From Amborella trichopoda (lineage: Eukaryota; Streptophyta; Magnoliopsida; Amborellales; Amborellaceae): 64,000 nt of DNA. The stretch is taken from the NCBI RefSeq assembly GCF_000471905.2, contig NW_006500340.1, forward strand, positions 4,181,086 to 4,245,085, written 5' to 3'. The notes under the pieces were generated by a model. The model was not told where the DNA came from. It did not search any database and saw only the letters and a list, made by a program, of their open reading frames with translations. The position numbers were made by a program, and so were the translations under genes. Below are positions 37,205 through 48,102 of the stretch, in pieces. How positions within the stretch are numbered: the first letter of the stretch is position 1; each line of letters opens with the position of its first letter.

Positions 37205-37693
37205 TTAATTTAATTAAAAAAAAGAAAAGTTTATATAAAGTTGCATCCTTAAAATGTAGAATTAAGATGCATCTAAAAAGATCCATCATAAAAGGCTCTT
37301 ATATATTTTATTTGTATAGAGCCGAGGCTCTAAACAATCAAAATAAAACGCACCTTCAAATAGTATAGAGAAATGTGATTTTGATAATGAAAGTATTTGT
37401 TATAGCCTTAAAATATATTTTCACATTTAATTATAAAATTTGAAGTTTCAAAACTAGTACAGATCGAGCAGATCTATGAAAACTTGAAAACTTTGAAAAT
37501 TGATAATAAAAAAATGCTTGTTACAAAATGCACTATTTCCACAACTTGAAATTCATTTTTTTTCTTATGTCGATGCATCTTAATGTCCAAATTATCAATT
37601 TGAGGATATTTAGGCATCAAAACCCCCTCCTCTAATGAAATTTTTGAGGTGGGCTCCAATTGTTTAGAGCCGAGGCTCTATATAAACTTTTTC
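37205..37693. mobile_element. F1 MITE copy beside or inside a second truncated F1 copy
   Basis: The text at 37229-37290 (AAGTTTATATAAAGTTGCAT, then AGATGCATC) is the right end of the GTTGCAAC subtype in inverse orientation, cut off after about 75 bp. Directly after it, 37311-37693 is a fuller copy of the AGAGCC subtype: TTTGTATAGAGCCGAGGCTC at the left and GAGCCGAGGCTCTATATAAA at the right, a nearly perfect terminal inverted repeat. One element probably inserted into or next to the other. Confidence 0.65.
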
Positions 37694-38046
37694 TTATTTT
37701 AATTCTCTTTTTATCTTTGGACATCGAATTCGAAGTGCAGTCTTTTTTTTTTAGTGAAAGAATGTTTCAGACATTGGATGTCCACTAGGCCAATTTGGAC
37801 ACCCTATGTTAGAATTGCAGTTTCATTAAAAAAAAAAACGGTAAGCACTACAGCCTTGATCTTTTTTTTTCATTAATTAGCAAAATATCAATTTAGACAG
37901 ACGTCCATTGTCCGAACCGAACTCCCACTGAATAAAATACTAGGGTGAGTTTTGACAACAAATGTATGAGTAGTCTCCTTATCTTTTCTTTCCCTATGGT
38001 CTAACAAGGAGAACATGAATGTGTAATAAAAAATAAAATAAAACGA

Positions 38047-38155
38047 GGGAAAATATCCTATTATCCTCTATTTTTAACTTTTATAGATTATCAGACTTAA
38101 TAATTGAAAATATTACTTGTAAGCAAAATGATTCCATCTTTTCTCAATAAAATAT
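38047..38155 (+). mobile_element. Unpaired terminal repeat of a long-TIR element
   Basis: GGGAAAATATCCTATTAT, then TATTTTTAACTT, then AATATTACTTGTAAGCAAAA is the same order as the inverted right arm of the element at 39211-39950. The sequence after 38155 is a LINE tail instead of element body. This looks like a broken or replaced copy. Confidence 0.5.
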
Positions 38156-38420
38156 TCAATCGAGGCACCTGTTTTATGACAGATTTCAACTTATCTTCTA
38201 TTTTTGTGCCTTTAACCTTTATTGAATATGCAATATGGATTTTTGTTTCATACTGCATATTCTTTTGGGTAGGTCCAAAAGGATGTGGTATAGGGATTTA
38301 TATCCTCATTGAGGGTGTATCCTTTAATATAGCAGAATGGCAGACCAGGATTCGTGTAGCCGAACCTAATTAATTGAAAAAAGGCTATGATAATCATGAT
38401 GATGATTATTGCATATTCCT
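38156..38420 (+). mobile_element. RTE-like LINE 3' end
   Basis: Near its end it reads GGATTCGTGTAGCCGAACCT, AATTAATTG, AAAAAAGGCTATGATAATCA and a TGA-rich tail (ATGATGATGATT). This is the usual 3' terminus of plant RTE-clade non-LTR elements, here on the plus strand. No reverse-transcriptase coding part is present; the element is 5'-truncated. Confidence 0.5.
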
Positions 38421-39210
38421 TTAGAATTCTAGCCGATGTTCAATTGATAAATAGTAACTCTTGTTCTTAAATAATGAATAATTTTTCTTGTTCTTACTTC
38501 TTTATGGTACATATTTTCTTCTTCTCTCTTTGTGTTCCTTTGATGTAGAAGTCTCGTGCATGCAAAAGACTATCATCTTTTTGTTTCATTTTATTGAGAT
38601 TCTACACCTTTGTTTTATTCGCAATAAATAAGCAGTTGAATGATGAAGAATGGGTAGAGAATCCCTACCTTCACCAAATTGTGGCATGGTGGCTGCAATC
38701 TAATGAAGTTTGATGATCTCATCAAACTACACCACGCATTCCTGCTCCTTGCATGACTTCTTGCAGGATAGTAACTATTTTCTTTCCTACTTGTAATTGT
38801 AGACCGAGATGAGACTATGACCATCTTAGTCATGGGCGGGCTGGAATGATTGAAATGTAAGAACTTGAGAATCGTAAAACTGACATGTTATCTTTTCTTA
38901 TTCATCTTTTTAGTGTTATGTGTTTCCAGTTTTGGAGGGGGAAGAGATTTTATATCTTTTTTGTGATTTGGAGAATAGAACTTGATCCATGAGAACAATA
39001 TGTTGTACTTGTTTAAGGGAAATTTGCACAAAAATCTTATTTAGTTTTTGTATTTTAAAAGGGTTAAAGTGGTTTATGCGTTGGGGGGGTAGAGAACTTC
39101 TCCCACCCATCGTAAAAAAAGATGGGGGATTGTGGTCTCTCAAAAAAAAACGAACCAAAATCAATGGTTTAGAGTTATGCTTCAAAAAAGATTCATTTTA
39201 ATTGTTTTAT

Positions 39211-39950
39211 GGAAAGATATCTTTTTATTCCCTATTTTTAACTTCCATATCTTATGAAACCCAAGAATTAAAAATATTACTTGTAAGCAAAATGTTTCCA
39301 TTTTTTCTATCTTACAACCCCCTGGACCCCTTTGACCATAAATTTTTAACCCAAATAAACACTAAAATAGCACCTTATTCAAACTCCATATCTCTCTCTC
39401 TCTAAAACTCTATCTCTCTCTCTCTCTTCGCTTCTCGATGAGTTTACCAACCAAGGGGTTTAGCTAGGGTTCGAACATGAGCACATTTTCTTATGTGTGA
39501 AAGAGAGATAAAGTTTTAGAGAGAGAGAGATAGAGTTTGGGTTTTAGAGAGAGAGAGATATAGTTTGAATTTTAGAGAGCTGGAGTTTTAGAGAGAAAAA
39601 TGAAGTTTTAGTTTTAAAGAGAAAGATGAAATTTTAAGAGAGAGAGACGATGATGTGAGAGAAAGAGATGGAGTTTGGGTTTTAGAGAGGATGGAGTTTT
39701 GAAAGAGAGAGACGATAATGCGAGAGAGAGATAGAGTTTTAGAGAAAGAGAGAGATAAAGTCATTTTATAAGTTGTTGAGGTCAATAATACATGATCAAA
39801 AGGGTTTAAGGGGTTGAAAGATAGAAAAGATCGAGTCATTTTACTTACAAGTAATATTTTCTAATTCTTAAGTCTAATTTCTAATTCTTAGGTCTGATGA
39901 AATATAGAAGTTAAAAATAAAAAATAATAGGATATTTTCCCTATTTTATC
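39211..39950. mobile_element. Long-TIR non-autonomous element filled with GA/CT repeats
   Basis: The left arm is GGAAAGATATCTTTTTATTC, then CCCTATTTTTAACTTC, AAGAATTAAAAATATTACTT and GTAAGCAAAATG. The right arm is the reverse complement, from CATTTTACTTACAAGTAATA to GATATTTTCCC near 39950. Arms are about 100 bp. The flanks TGTTTTAT and TATTTTAT agree at 7 of 8 bases. The inside is mostly CT and GA microsatellite (39390-39430, 39510-39760) and holds no transposase. Confidence 0.6.
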
Positions 39951-40026
39951 TGTAATGAATGGATCTCATCATATCATATGCTATCTCCAACACACATTTT
40001 ATTCTTCAACTCCCTATTGATGGCAA

Positions 40027-40158
40027 ATGATACAATTCACGCCGAGGTCAAATATTTGAAGAAATAAGAAACATAGCAAGGGTCTCGTAAGCACATGATA
40101 CAATTCATGTCGAGGTCAAATATTTGGAGAAATAGGAAACATAGCAGGGGTCTTGCAA
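40027..40158. repeat. Tandem duplication, unit 68 bp
   Basis: ATGATACAATTCACGCCGAG at 40027 recurs as ATGATACAATTCATGTCGAG at 40095. Each is followed by GTCAAATATTTG and AACATAGCA. Two copies, non-coding. Confidence 0.85.
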
Positions 40159-40534
40159 TGAATAAGCAGGCTCCGAAGTGAAATTAACTATACAAAACAC
40201 CATCTGGCGTTCTATTTCACCATAAAAAAATGTTATCAAAACAAGATCCCACCAGACTAAATTCATTCCTCAACTAATTTTATTGGAAAATTTTAAAGCC
40301 AATTTGAATGTATTGGAATATTTTTGGATTGCAATACAAAAATCTTTTAAAATGGATTTTGACTGTCTGGACAGAGGTTTTGCCAGATTTTTAGATTGAA
40401 AGAAAAAAAAAATTTCATACCAAGGCAAAAAATGCCATAATAAAAAATTCAACTTTTACTTGAATTTTTTTGACTTGAGTTGCGTTTCACGTGCCTCTCT
40501 CTCTCTCTTTAACCCTCACGCCTGCGAACCCCTT

Positions 40535-40765
40535 CTCTCTCTGCACCTAATGGTCATGGCCCCAAACTACGTCTCTCCCATCGCTCCAAACTTCCTCTGT
40601 AAAACCCTTCTCTCTCTAAACCCAATGGCCCCAAACTTCCTCTCTCCTATCGCCCCAAACTTCCTTCGCAAAACCCTTCTCTCTCTACACCCAATGGCCA
40701 TGGCCCCAAACTTCCTTTGCGAACCCTGCTCTCTCTACACCCAATGGCCATGGCCATGGCCCTCG
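40535..40765 (+). repeat. CT-rich minisatellite with CCCAATGGCCATGGCC units
   Basis: The words GCCCCAAACTTCCT (four times), AAAACCCTTCTCTCTCT (twice) and CCAATGGCCATGGC (twice) recur with drift in units of roughly 70 bp. The open frame through it is a repeat artefact reading (A)PNFL repeatedly, so I do not call a protein. Confidence 0.6.
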
Positions 40766-40892
40766 ATCTCTCCATTCTGGCCACAACCAACAACTTCATC
40801 AAGAAGAAGAAGAGGAATTAGGGCTCTGCTGCATGGGTATGAATAACTTTTGAGGATATATCAATACTTTGAGCAAGAGCATCTTGGTTCCC

Positions 40893-41403
40893 TAAAAGCA
40901 TCTCCTTCTTGGTAGCTGTTCGCAGCCTCTGAGCATGAGCTTTTGAGCAAGATCCCAATCATCTGGGCATTGGTGGCCTGCCTTATAATTCATGTACTGA
41001 GAGAGAAGATCAATGGAGTTTACGCAGGCATGCCCAACTGCTGAAACCATCTCTATGATCCCTATTCTCAAGTCCTTACCTAAAGGCTGAGCTTCCATGT
41101 AAAGCTTGAGCTCATAGGGCATACCAAGAGCGGAGAGATCTAGGGTTTCTAACCAATGAGCTCCTTCTGCATTTGAGTCAGCTTGTGCTGAGCGGAGTTC
41201 ATTTCAGAGAGGATGAGAGACACTTGAAGAGAGATGAGAGAGAAATTCTTTTGGTGGTGGGCGGCAGAGAGAGAAGAGGTTTGATTAGCAGGGAAGGAGA
41301 AGGTGTAGAGAGCTAAGAGGTCAATAAGTAGCAAAGAAAAGAGCATTATGGCATTGAGGATGGTCGAGTAAGATGGTGGTGGCTCTGAATCTAGCAGTGC
41401 CAA
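40893..41403 (-). pseudogene. 5' fragment of an At1g29790-like SAM-dependent methyltransferase gene
   Basis: The first frame (41403 to 41149) starts MALLDSEPPPSYSTILNAIM, passes a hydrophobic stretch at residues 18-37 and ends in LTQMQKELIG then stop. In the next frame the same protein continues: TLDLSAL, PYELKLYMEAQPLGKD, GIIEMVSAVGHACVNS, IDLLSQYMNYK, CPDDWDLAQKLMLRGCEQ and LPRRRC. These blocks are the conserved N-terminal part of plant proteins annotated as SAM-dependent methyltransferases (Arabidopsis At1g29790 and relatives, recognised from memory). A one-base deletion near 41150 breaks the frame. Homology stops at a stop codon right after RRRCF, so the entire methyltransferase domain is missing. 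A deleted second copy lies at 52207-52385. Confidence 0.75.
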
Positions 41404-41961
41404 CCCCTATCTTAAGAGAAACATAGCCCATTGTTAGAGAGAGCTAAAGTTACAGGAAGGTTTAGAGAGAGAAAGGTCGGAAGGGTAGAACACAGATTTT
41501 TGACTGATGGGAGGGATCCCTCTATAAAACCTTTTGGAATGGAAACATAGTGACAGTGTTGGAAGGGTAGAATGCAAAACTCCATACAAATATCGAGCAA
41601 ATGAAATCTTGTATTTTCACACACCATCCAAACAATCCAATAGAATACTAAAAAAAAGATCATTATATTTTTCAATTCAGGTTGAAAAACTTACAATTTT
41701 TTTCAATGTGAAAGTTTTTTTATTTGACATCCAAACTGGCCCTTAACCATAAAAAAACTATATATCCCACCGAAGATCCAATCTTTGATGTTAGTCATGA
41801 GAAAGTCTCTGCTCTAAGTTGAAATGTAATTGTTTATGGCTCCAATCGTAGTTTATCATGTTATGGTCATCCAACCCTACTGCCAAAAACAATTAAGGAA
41901 CCCTCCAATAAATATTAGCTAATAGTAAGGGATAACAAAATACTGAGAGCCACTGTTCCAA
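41404..41961. other. Intergenic DNA right of the methyltransferase fragment
   Basis: The first 120 bases (TTAGAGAGAGCTAAAGTTAC and onward) resemble the sequence beside the second fragment near 52390-52460. The duplicated unit therefore includes upstream, non-coding DNA. Beyond about 41540 nothing is recognised. Confidence 0.5.
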
Positions 41962-42230
41962 GCTTCATCATCATCATCAATGCCTTTGCCCAACTAATTG
42001 GGTTGGCTACAAGAATCATGTTCCGCCATTATGCTCTATTAAAGGCCATATCTTTAGTAAGACCGTAAATCCCCATATCTATTCTCATTACTTCCAACTC
42101 TGTTCTTTTGGACCTACCTCTTGTCCTTTTTTAGCTTTTTACTTGAACTAACTCGCACCTCTTAAAAGGTGCTATACTTGATCTGCCCCACACATGGGGA
42201 TAACAAGAATCTTTATAGTCTATCGTGCAT
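41962..42230 (-). mobile_element. RTE-like LINE 3' end (minus strand)
   Basis: TCATCATCATCATCAATGCC, then TTTGCCCAACTAATTGGGTT, GGCTAC, then TCTATTAAAGGCCATATCTT and CTACCTCTTGTCC is the reverse complement of the well-known 3' end of plant RTE-type LINEs with its trinucleotide tail. About 270 bp is recognisable; there is no coding part. Confidence 0.6.
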
Positions 42231-43318
42231 CTAAGCCAAAAGATACAATGCATTGTAATTCCCAAAATTCATATCTTACGGGACTCAGGAACTGATAAGG
42301 ACTTCATGACTACTTTTGACATGATTGATCATGCACAAAGCTTCTATAACAAGATACAAAATGAATGCAGCAGATTCTCATGTCTAGAAGATATCTATGT
42401 ACATGCATAATAGAAGCAATCAAGTATGACAACACTCGAGCAGTTTTTGTGGAGAAGGTTTCATAAGATAGAAGGTATCAGGCCTTAGTATAAACAAATT
42501 TAAATTATAATTTCTATTTCTCATTCCATGTCATTGGCAAATATTATAATAGTATCTTGGAATGTTTTCCTGTTTCTATTGTCTTTATAAGAGAGGAATC
42601 CAGTGTAACGTTTTATTTAGTATACAATTGAATATTGATACTACCCAAAATCACTTCCCAAAAAATGATAGTTTTGGATCTTCAGCTGTGAAATCTAAAA
42701 GTTTGGATATAATGAAGGAAAATGCAAAATTTTATACATAAAAAAATAACAGGTCGTGAAGATCCTCAAGAATAACTGAAGTCTGAGGACCTAGAACTCA
42801 ACTTTTTCATTCAATAATAAACTTGATGATCATTTTGAGCCATTCGCAACACAACTGATTATCTACTAATAAAATTTATTTAAAAAATTTATATAATTTG
42901 GAGAAAAGCCAATTGTACTTCAACAAAATCACCGAATATAAATATTATTAGATTAAATTATCAGCAATCTTTACAGTGTGTGATTAAATGAAAAATCCTC
43001 CTAATCAAATTTAAGAAGTATTTACGAATTCAATAAGTTGTTACAAGTTTCTATGTTCTATCAACAGAACCACAGCAATTTTCCCACTTTTCCAGCAAAA
43101 ATCTCCAAACACAAACACGGCAAGGTTAAGTTTTCAGTGCTATTTGCAGTGTGAGTAAATAAGGGAAAAAAATGCCAAATTTCCAAACAATTCACCACTC
43201 CTCTGAATTTTGTGAGTTTCAACACTTCATAAATGGAATTACAATAGAACCAATTTTCAGCAAAATTTCAAGTGTAAGACTCAAAAATGGCATACAGTTT
43301 CAGACATTTAAGACTTAC
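42231..43318. other. Intergenic DNA left of the MLH1 exon
   Basis: Searching the minus strand for the MLH1 exons that should follow (the CERHTTSK and GFRGEAL blocks) found nothing here. No other feature is recognised. Confidence 0.6.
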
Positions 43319-43450
43319 TCTAATTCCACGGCCATTATGAGAGACCTGGATGAGTCTGAGACCTCCATCCTTTATAGCTACACTGATTGAAGTGCAATCA
43401 GCATCATGACTATTCTCGACAAGCTCTTCTACAGCAGAAGCAGGCCTTGT
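43319..43450 (-). pseudogene. Isolated MLH1-like exon (mismatch-repair ATPase fragment)
   Basis: The minus strand reads 44 codons: TRPASAVEELVENSHDAD, CTSISVAIKDGGLRLIQVS, HNGRGIR. This is the second part of the N-terminal ATPase domain of MLH1, where related proteins read RPVSAVKELVENSLDAD and IQVSDDGHGIR. It is bounded by AG at 43451-43452 and GTAAGT at 43313-43318, so it looks like a whole exon with splice sites. The human MLH1 exon 2 also ends after GIR. Motif I (E..N) is kept, but the first aspartate of motif II (D-x-G-x-G) is histidine, which should spoil ATP binding. No other MLH1 exon was seen in the surrounding 8 kb. It is most likely a copied or stranded exon rather than part of a working gene. 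Confidence 0.75.
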
Positions 43451-45806
43451 CTATTTACAATAGAAGACCCGAGGTGATGTATATAAGATATGATCGTGGT
43501 GTAAGGACCTAGGTTGATGATATGGTAGAAGGCCATGGTGAGAGAACCGGAGGGCTCATCATTCTGTCTCTCCCCGATCGCATGAACTGCGCCCTTAGAA
43601 GGTCCAGCAAAGATGCTAGTTAAGGTATCTCGCAATGTGTAAGGTCTGTCTTGTACCTAGGGACCAAGATCAATTGATCTCCTATGACTTCATAAGACTG
43701 GGCAACAATGACTCGTAGGACGAAGGCAAAGGTCCTCTCCACAGCTATAACTTCTCCTGGATTTGGTCCTGAACCAAATAGTAGACATCAGACAAGATGA
43801 AACAATTGCTTTCCAAGTTCTAGAGGCATTTGCATTGGCCAACACCCTGTGTAGCAATCCAGGGTTGTCCTGTTGTAGTAACATGTTCAGGCCCGACAGA
43901 TCCGAGTCCCAAATCTTCATAATTACCTAATAACAGAAATCCTTTGACAACAAAAAGCATGGAGATGTAGCTAGCATTATTCATTCAACAATACGGAGAG
44001 CCCAGCATACCACAACATGAAGAGCCTTGCATAATGGGGAGAAGTAATACATCGAGCAACAAAAAAAAGAAGAATCCCATATCTCAATGGGATGCAATAA
44101 ATAACAATCTAGAAATAACAAGATATTCAACCATTCAACCAGAGGTCCCAAACAGAATGATTGCCATACCAACAAACGAATCGGAATGCAAGTATAAATA
44201 ACTGCATATTCAAATATAAATAGAACAATCCCTATCACAATAGCAAACAATCAAATTTAAGAAGACCGAGTAGACAGTTGGCACCACTAGCAAATAAATA
44301 ATCCACAACACAAACCAGTATTATCATAAGTGCTGAGCTTCAGCCCCCAAACCAACCATCAACAGCAATTTATTGAAAACTATCCAAAAAGTTGTGACAT
44401 AGTCAAAATGTTTTCATATACATTTTATATTATTTTTTTGTTTTTATAAAAAAAAAATAAAGATCTCCCCCAAATTGGCCAAGGCACTTCTATTTCTCGG
44501 GCAGAAACATGATGTCTCTAAAGCAAACCTGATAACACTGATACATACTACACAAAAAGATGTCAATTGAACTTAACAAATCAGGAGTAGCCGTGGGAGG
44601 TTTGACCGAGATGGACTAATAGAAAGATGACCTCAAAAAGTGCCCCCCAAGAAATGTACCCAAAGGGGCGTGAACAGGGGATCAAAGGACCAAATCTCTG
44701 GAGAGAATTTGACTTAAAAGGTCAACGGCATCATGTGATCATGCCTAATATGCTTGCACGAGCCTGATCCAAGCCTTCAACTTGCACTCCTACTGAGTCT
44801 ACCCAAATAGTCTAGCTTCCTCAGCCATATAGTTTAATGAAGCCCTTATAACTCATTCTCAATGCCGAAGTCTCGCATTCTTGTCTGGCCATGAGCTATT
44901 AAGGCAATTAAATTCCATCTGCAAATTTCAGAGTCAATATTCTATTTGTACTCTTATCCAATAATTTGTAATTTCTAAACTTCTAGTATAACCAACCACG
45001 TTATAACTATCAAAATTGCCATCTAGTTGTCTCCCGAATCATGCAATACATGCCTATTCCATAGTAAAAGATGTTCGTAGGACTACATTACTATACATCA
45101 AACTTGGATCTTTTGAGAAATTCAAGTCTCCTCCAAATTATCTGATAACAGGTATTGTAAGCATGAGAATAAATGATCAATTATGCACATATCATCAAGC
45201 ATGGAGCGAAAATAACCAGACTCAAATGTCAATTGAAAAACTAACAATAAGCACGCAACATACATATGAAAATTGATCTCACACATCATAAAAAGAGACA
45301 TCAAAACCAGATTATTATAAGATAAAACTGCACTGACCAATGAACAAGAGTACTTAAGCCATTGGTCGAATGCTCTTTTTGACCCAACGAGTGAATTCAT
45401 CTAATTGGATACAGGTGTAAGCAGGGGCAAGGAGCTCATTTCGAAACTATCAAAATCACATGAGAAGCCATCAAGCATGTCTAATGGGCTATAAAGCCAA
45501 TACTGATGAAATATGTATAACTCCAGCAGGAAAAGATGCTGACTCAATAAAACCTAGTAACCTACACATTTCAGTTTCCTAAGGGCGTACTCAACTTTCC
45601 GTAACTACCAAACCTTCTAGTTAGACTGCAGCTTTTCCCCCTTCTGCCTGCCCAAAGTATGGCAAACAACTTACAATAATGTAGGAGTGGGATTAGCAAC
45701 TACCAAAAAATACACTTTATATTAAGGGGTAGAGAGAGAGAGAGAGCTTCTAGTCTCATAAGATCCATGGGTTCTGACATTCATAGAATATGGTATGCAT
45801 AAAATA
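43451..45806. other. Intergenic DNA between the MLH1 exon and a long-TIR element
   Basis: Open frames at 43429-43635, 43690-43920 and 43981-44250 (minus) show no similarity I know and contain no family motif. A short GA run lies at 45731-45746. Nothing else is recognised. Confidence 0.55.
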
Positions 45807-46647
45807 GGGAAAATATCATTCAACAGGTCAAAACCCCTTACAAAATCATTAAAGGGGTATATCCCATTAACATTATAAAGTTCATTTTAATTTTCATTCC
45901 ACCCAAGTACCTTCTCAAAAAATATTTAAAAAGAAGCCCAAATTGCCCCTAGTCAATAATTTAAGGCCACAACCAAATGACATGAGCATCAAAACTAATG
46001 CAGTGGGTGTTCAATTTATTTATTTTATTATTTCTTTAGATACTAAAATTATTTGGCTTTTAAGCTTTCTTTTATGGTATTGTGCCGTTTTTTAGTTGTA
46101 GAGAATTCGAGGCATGTTAGGAAGTTTAATTTTAACTAGATTAAGGGCTGGGATTAATTTTGGTTCGGGCTTCTTAAGGAGAAAGTTAGGTTTTAGGATT
46201 TTTCTTTTGTAAATATATAAGTGTTGAATAAGAAAAGCTACAGCAAGAAAAATAATTGATTTTCGGTCTTGTGAAGATGGACTCTTTGTAGACCGAGAGA
46301 GAGGGTCAAATCTATCAACCTTAGGGGTGGGACTCTCCAATAGATTGATAGAGAGGGTATACTCAATGGTATATTCTCTCATCCCTTTATTTTTATTTTT
46401 GTGATTTGTTAAGTTTCTTTTTTCATCTTTCCTTCATCAATTTGTTTTTCAAAATTACTGAAATGTCCCCTCTTGTTTAGGGTTCCCAACAATGAACATA
46501 AGGAAATTTGAGCATTTTTTAAAAATATTTTTTGAGGAACTTGAGTGAAATGAAAATTGAAAAATGAACCATACATCATTAATTTGAGAACTTTCGATGC
46601 CCTTATGATTTTGTAAGGGGTTTTGACCCCTTAAATGGTATTTTCCT
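45807..46647. mobile_element. Mutator-like non-autonomous element, TIR about 170 bp
   Basis: The left end GGGAAAATATCATTCAACAG, GTCAAAACCCCTTACAAAAT is mirrored on the right by ATTTTGTAAGGGGTTTTGAC, CCCTTAAATGGTATTTTCCT. Similarity continues inward to TCAAAAAATATTT and its partner. The flanks CATAAAATA (45798-45806) and TATAAATTA (46648-46656) agree at 7 of 9 positions, fitting a decayed MULE target duplication. The 500-bp inside includes ATATATAAGTGTTGAATAAG and a GA run but no transposase. Confidence 0.75.
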
Positions 46648-47195
46648 TATAAATTAAAAGGCAAAAAAGGCAGCCCAGCTGCTTAGTGCTCCTCACATAA
46701 AGAGCATGTCAACCAAGCTCATGTGATTGGCATTCCAGTCTATAAGCAATTCTAAAGACAAGTAGATGGGAGGCACTACAAAAAGTACATTCCACTACCA
46801 ACTTAAGATTATGATGCACAATACTTGAGATAAATGCAATGCATGCAAGAGTAATGAGAATATGAGATCACTGAAGACAACAAGAAGGCGGAATATATAA
46901 CATACATGCATAGTTACCGGGATCTCCCAACTCAGTGGTGATCCTAGCAATCCTACCCTCCTGGTGCTGGACCTTCGGTGCATATCCCTTCCAAATGGGG
47001 GGAACATGATCTCAATCCCTTAAGGATCAGTCGATATGAATCACGCTCATGCTAGATTGATCTTTATTAGAAACAAGTCTTAAATGCATGCCTATTAAAA
47101 AGAGAAAGAAATTATGTTGCAAAAACATGTTCCGTATATTTCTCAAAGAGAAAAGAGGTACTTTTACGATATTGGTCTCTAATCTTTAGAATTTA
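46648..47195. other. Intergenic DNA
   Basis: No gene, RNA or transposon end is recognised here. Open frames are short and without motifs. Confidence 0.5.
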
Positions 47196-47390
47196 TCATG
47201 TGTTCCCAGAAAGTTGGAATCTAGCTCCCCAATATGTTGGGATCGAGACCCCTAAAATTCAAAGTGTAAAAGACAATTATCCCGACCATAGGGAGCTTCT
47301 AGCCTATCATGATCCCACCCAATCCCACTCCCACTCCCACTCCCACTCCCACTCCAGATCTCACTCCCAATTCCAACAACAATGACATGA
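47196..47390. repeat. Dispersed repeat, copy 2, with (CCCACT)n array
   Basis: The text AATATGTTGGGATCGAGACC, then CCGACCATAGGGAGCTTCTA, GCCTATCATGATCCCACCC corresponds to the reverse complement of 6540-6665 in the PDS5 intron. A hexamer array of about six TCCCAC units occupies 47323-47355, where copy 1 has a GGGAGCAGGAGGAGGGG stretch. Confidence 0.5.
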
Positions 47391-47987
47391 ACAGGGTTTA
47401 AGGGTTACATTAGAATCTATTGACGAGATAGATGGCATTCTAAGACGCTGAATCAATCACAGGCTCCGATAGTGCTCCACAAACACAGCAGAGACCCAGG
47501 ATCATTAATATGAGAGCCTATAACATGCTTCATGTGCAACTGTAAGGCTAAATATATCCAGGGTAACTGATTTGAGTTCCAAGTTCTAACATTTTATACC
47601 CACTGTTACCCAGCTAAAGAACAAACCATCTCTCTGCAATGTGGGCTTTGGTTTTAGACGAAAGCAAAGCCCCAGACAAACCTTTCTCTTTCACAGATTT
47701 ACACAATGCGAGCTATAGTTTACATATGGAATACAAGCAGGAGAAACATAGTAAGGGGGTTAAGGTAACAGATGGTTCCTCTAAACTGTAGTCAATTTGG
47801 AAGGGCGTAAATCCTGAAAGAATAGATTTTAGGAGATAGTTAAGTTTAAGTGAGTTGATGAAGAAAGGATAAGGGTTTGAGTAGACATCAAATGCGAGGA
47901 AGCCTCATGCAGATTTAGGGAAACATGTTTTGATTCGAAAGCCTGGTTCAGGGATCACTTGATCATTTGAGAGAGAGAGTAGCAAGG
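47391..47987. other. Intergenic DNA
   Basis: Nothing recognisable was found on either strand. Confidence 0.5.
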
Positions 47988-48102
47988 TGCTCAGTTGTCC
48001 CTATTTTAGGACGGATCTTGGGGATGGGGAGTTTGCTTGGTTGCCAGGTGTTCGATTGTCCCTATTTTAGGAGGGATCTTGGGGATGGGGAGTTTGCTAG
48101 CA
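47988..48102. repeat. Tandem duplication, unit 61 bp
   Basis: TGCTCAGTTGTCCCTATTTT at 47988 recurs as TGTTCGATTGTCCCTATTTT at 48049. Both continue with AGGA, then GGATCTTGGGGATGGGGAGT and TTGCT. Two copies, high identity. Confidence 0.85.

Noticed and set aside
40460..40846. 128-codon open frame with repeated APNFL phrases
   Set aside because: It is the translation of a CT-rich minisatellite; unit drift and composition do not look like selected protein.
43429..44250. Minus-strand open frames right of the MLH1 exon
   Set aside because: They do not match MLH1 or any other family I know, have no plausible splice links and are of chance length.
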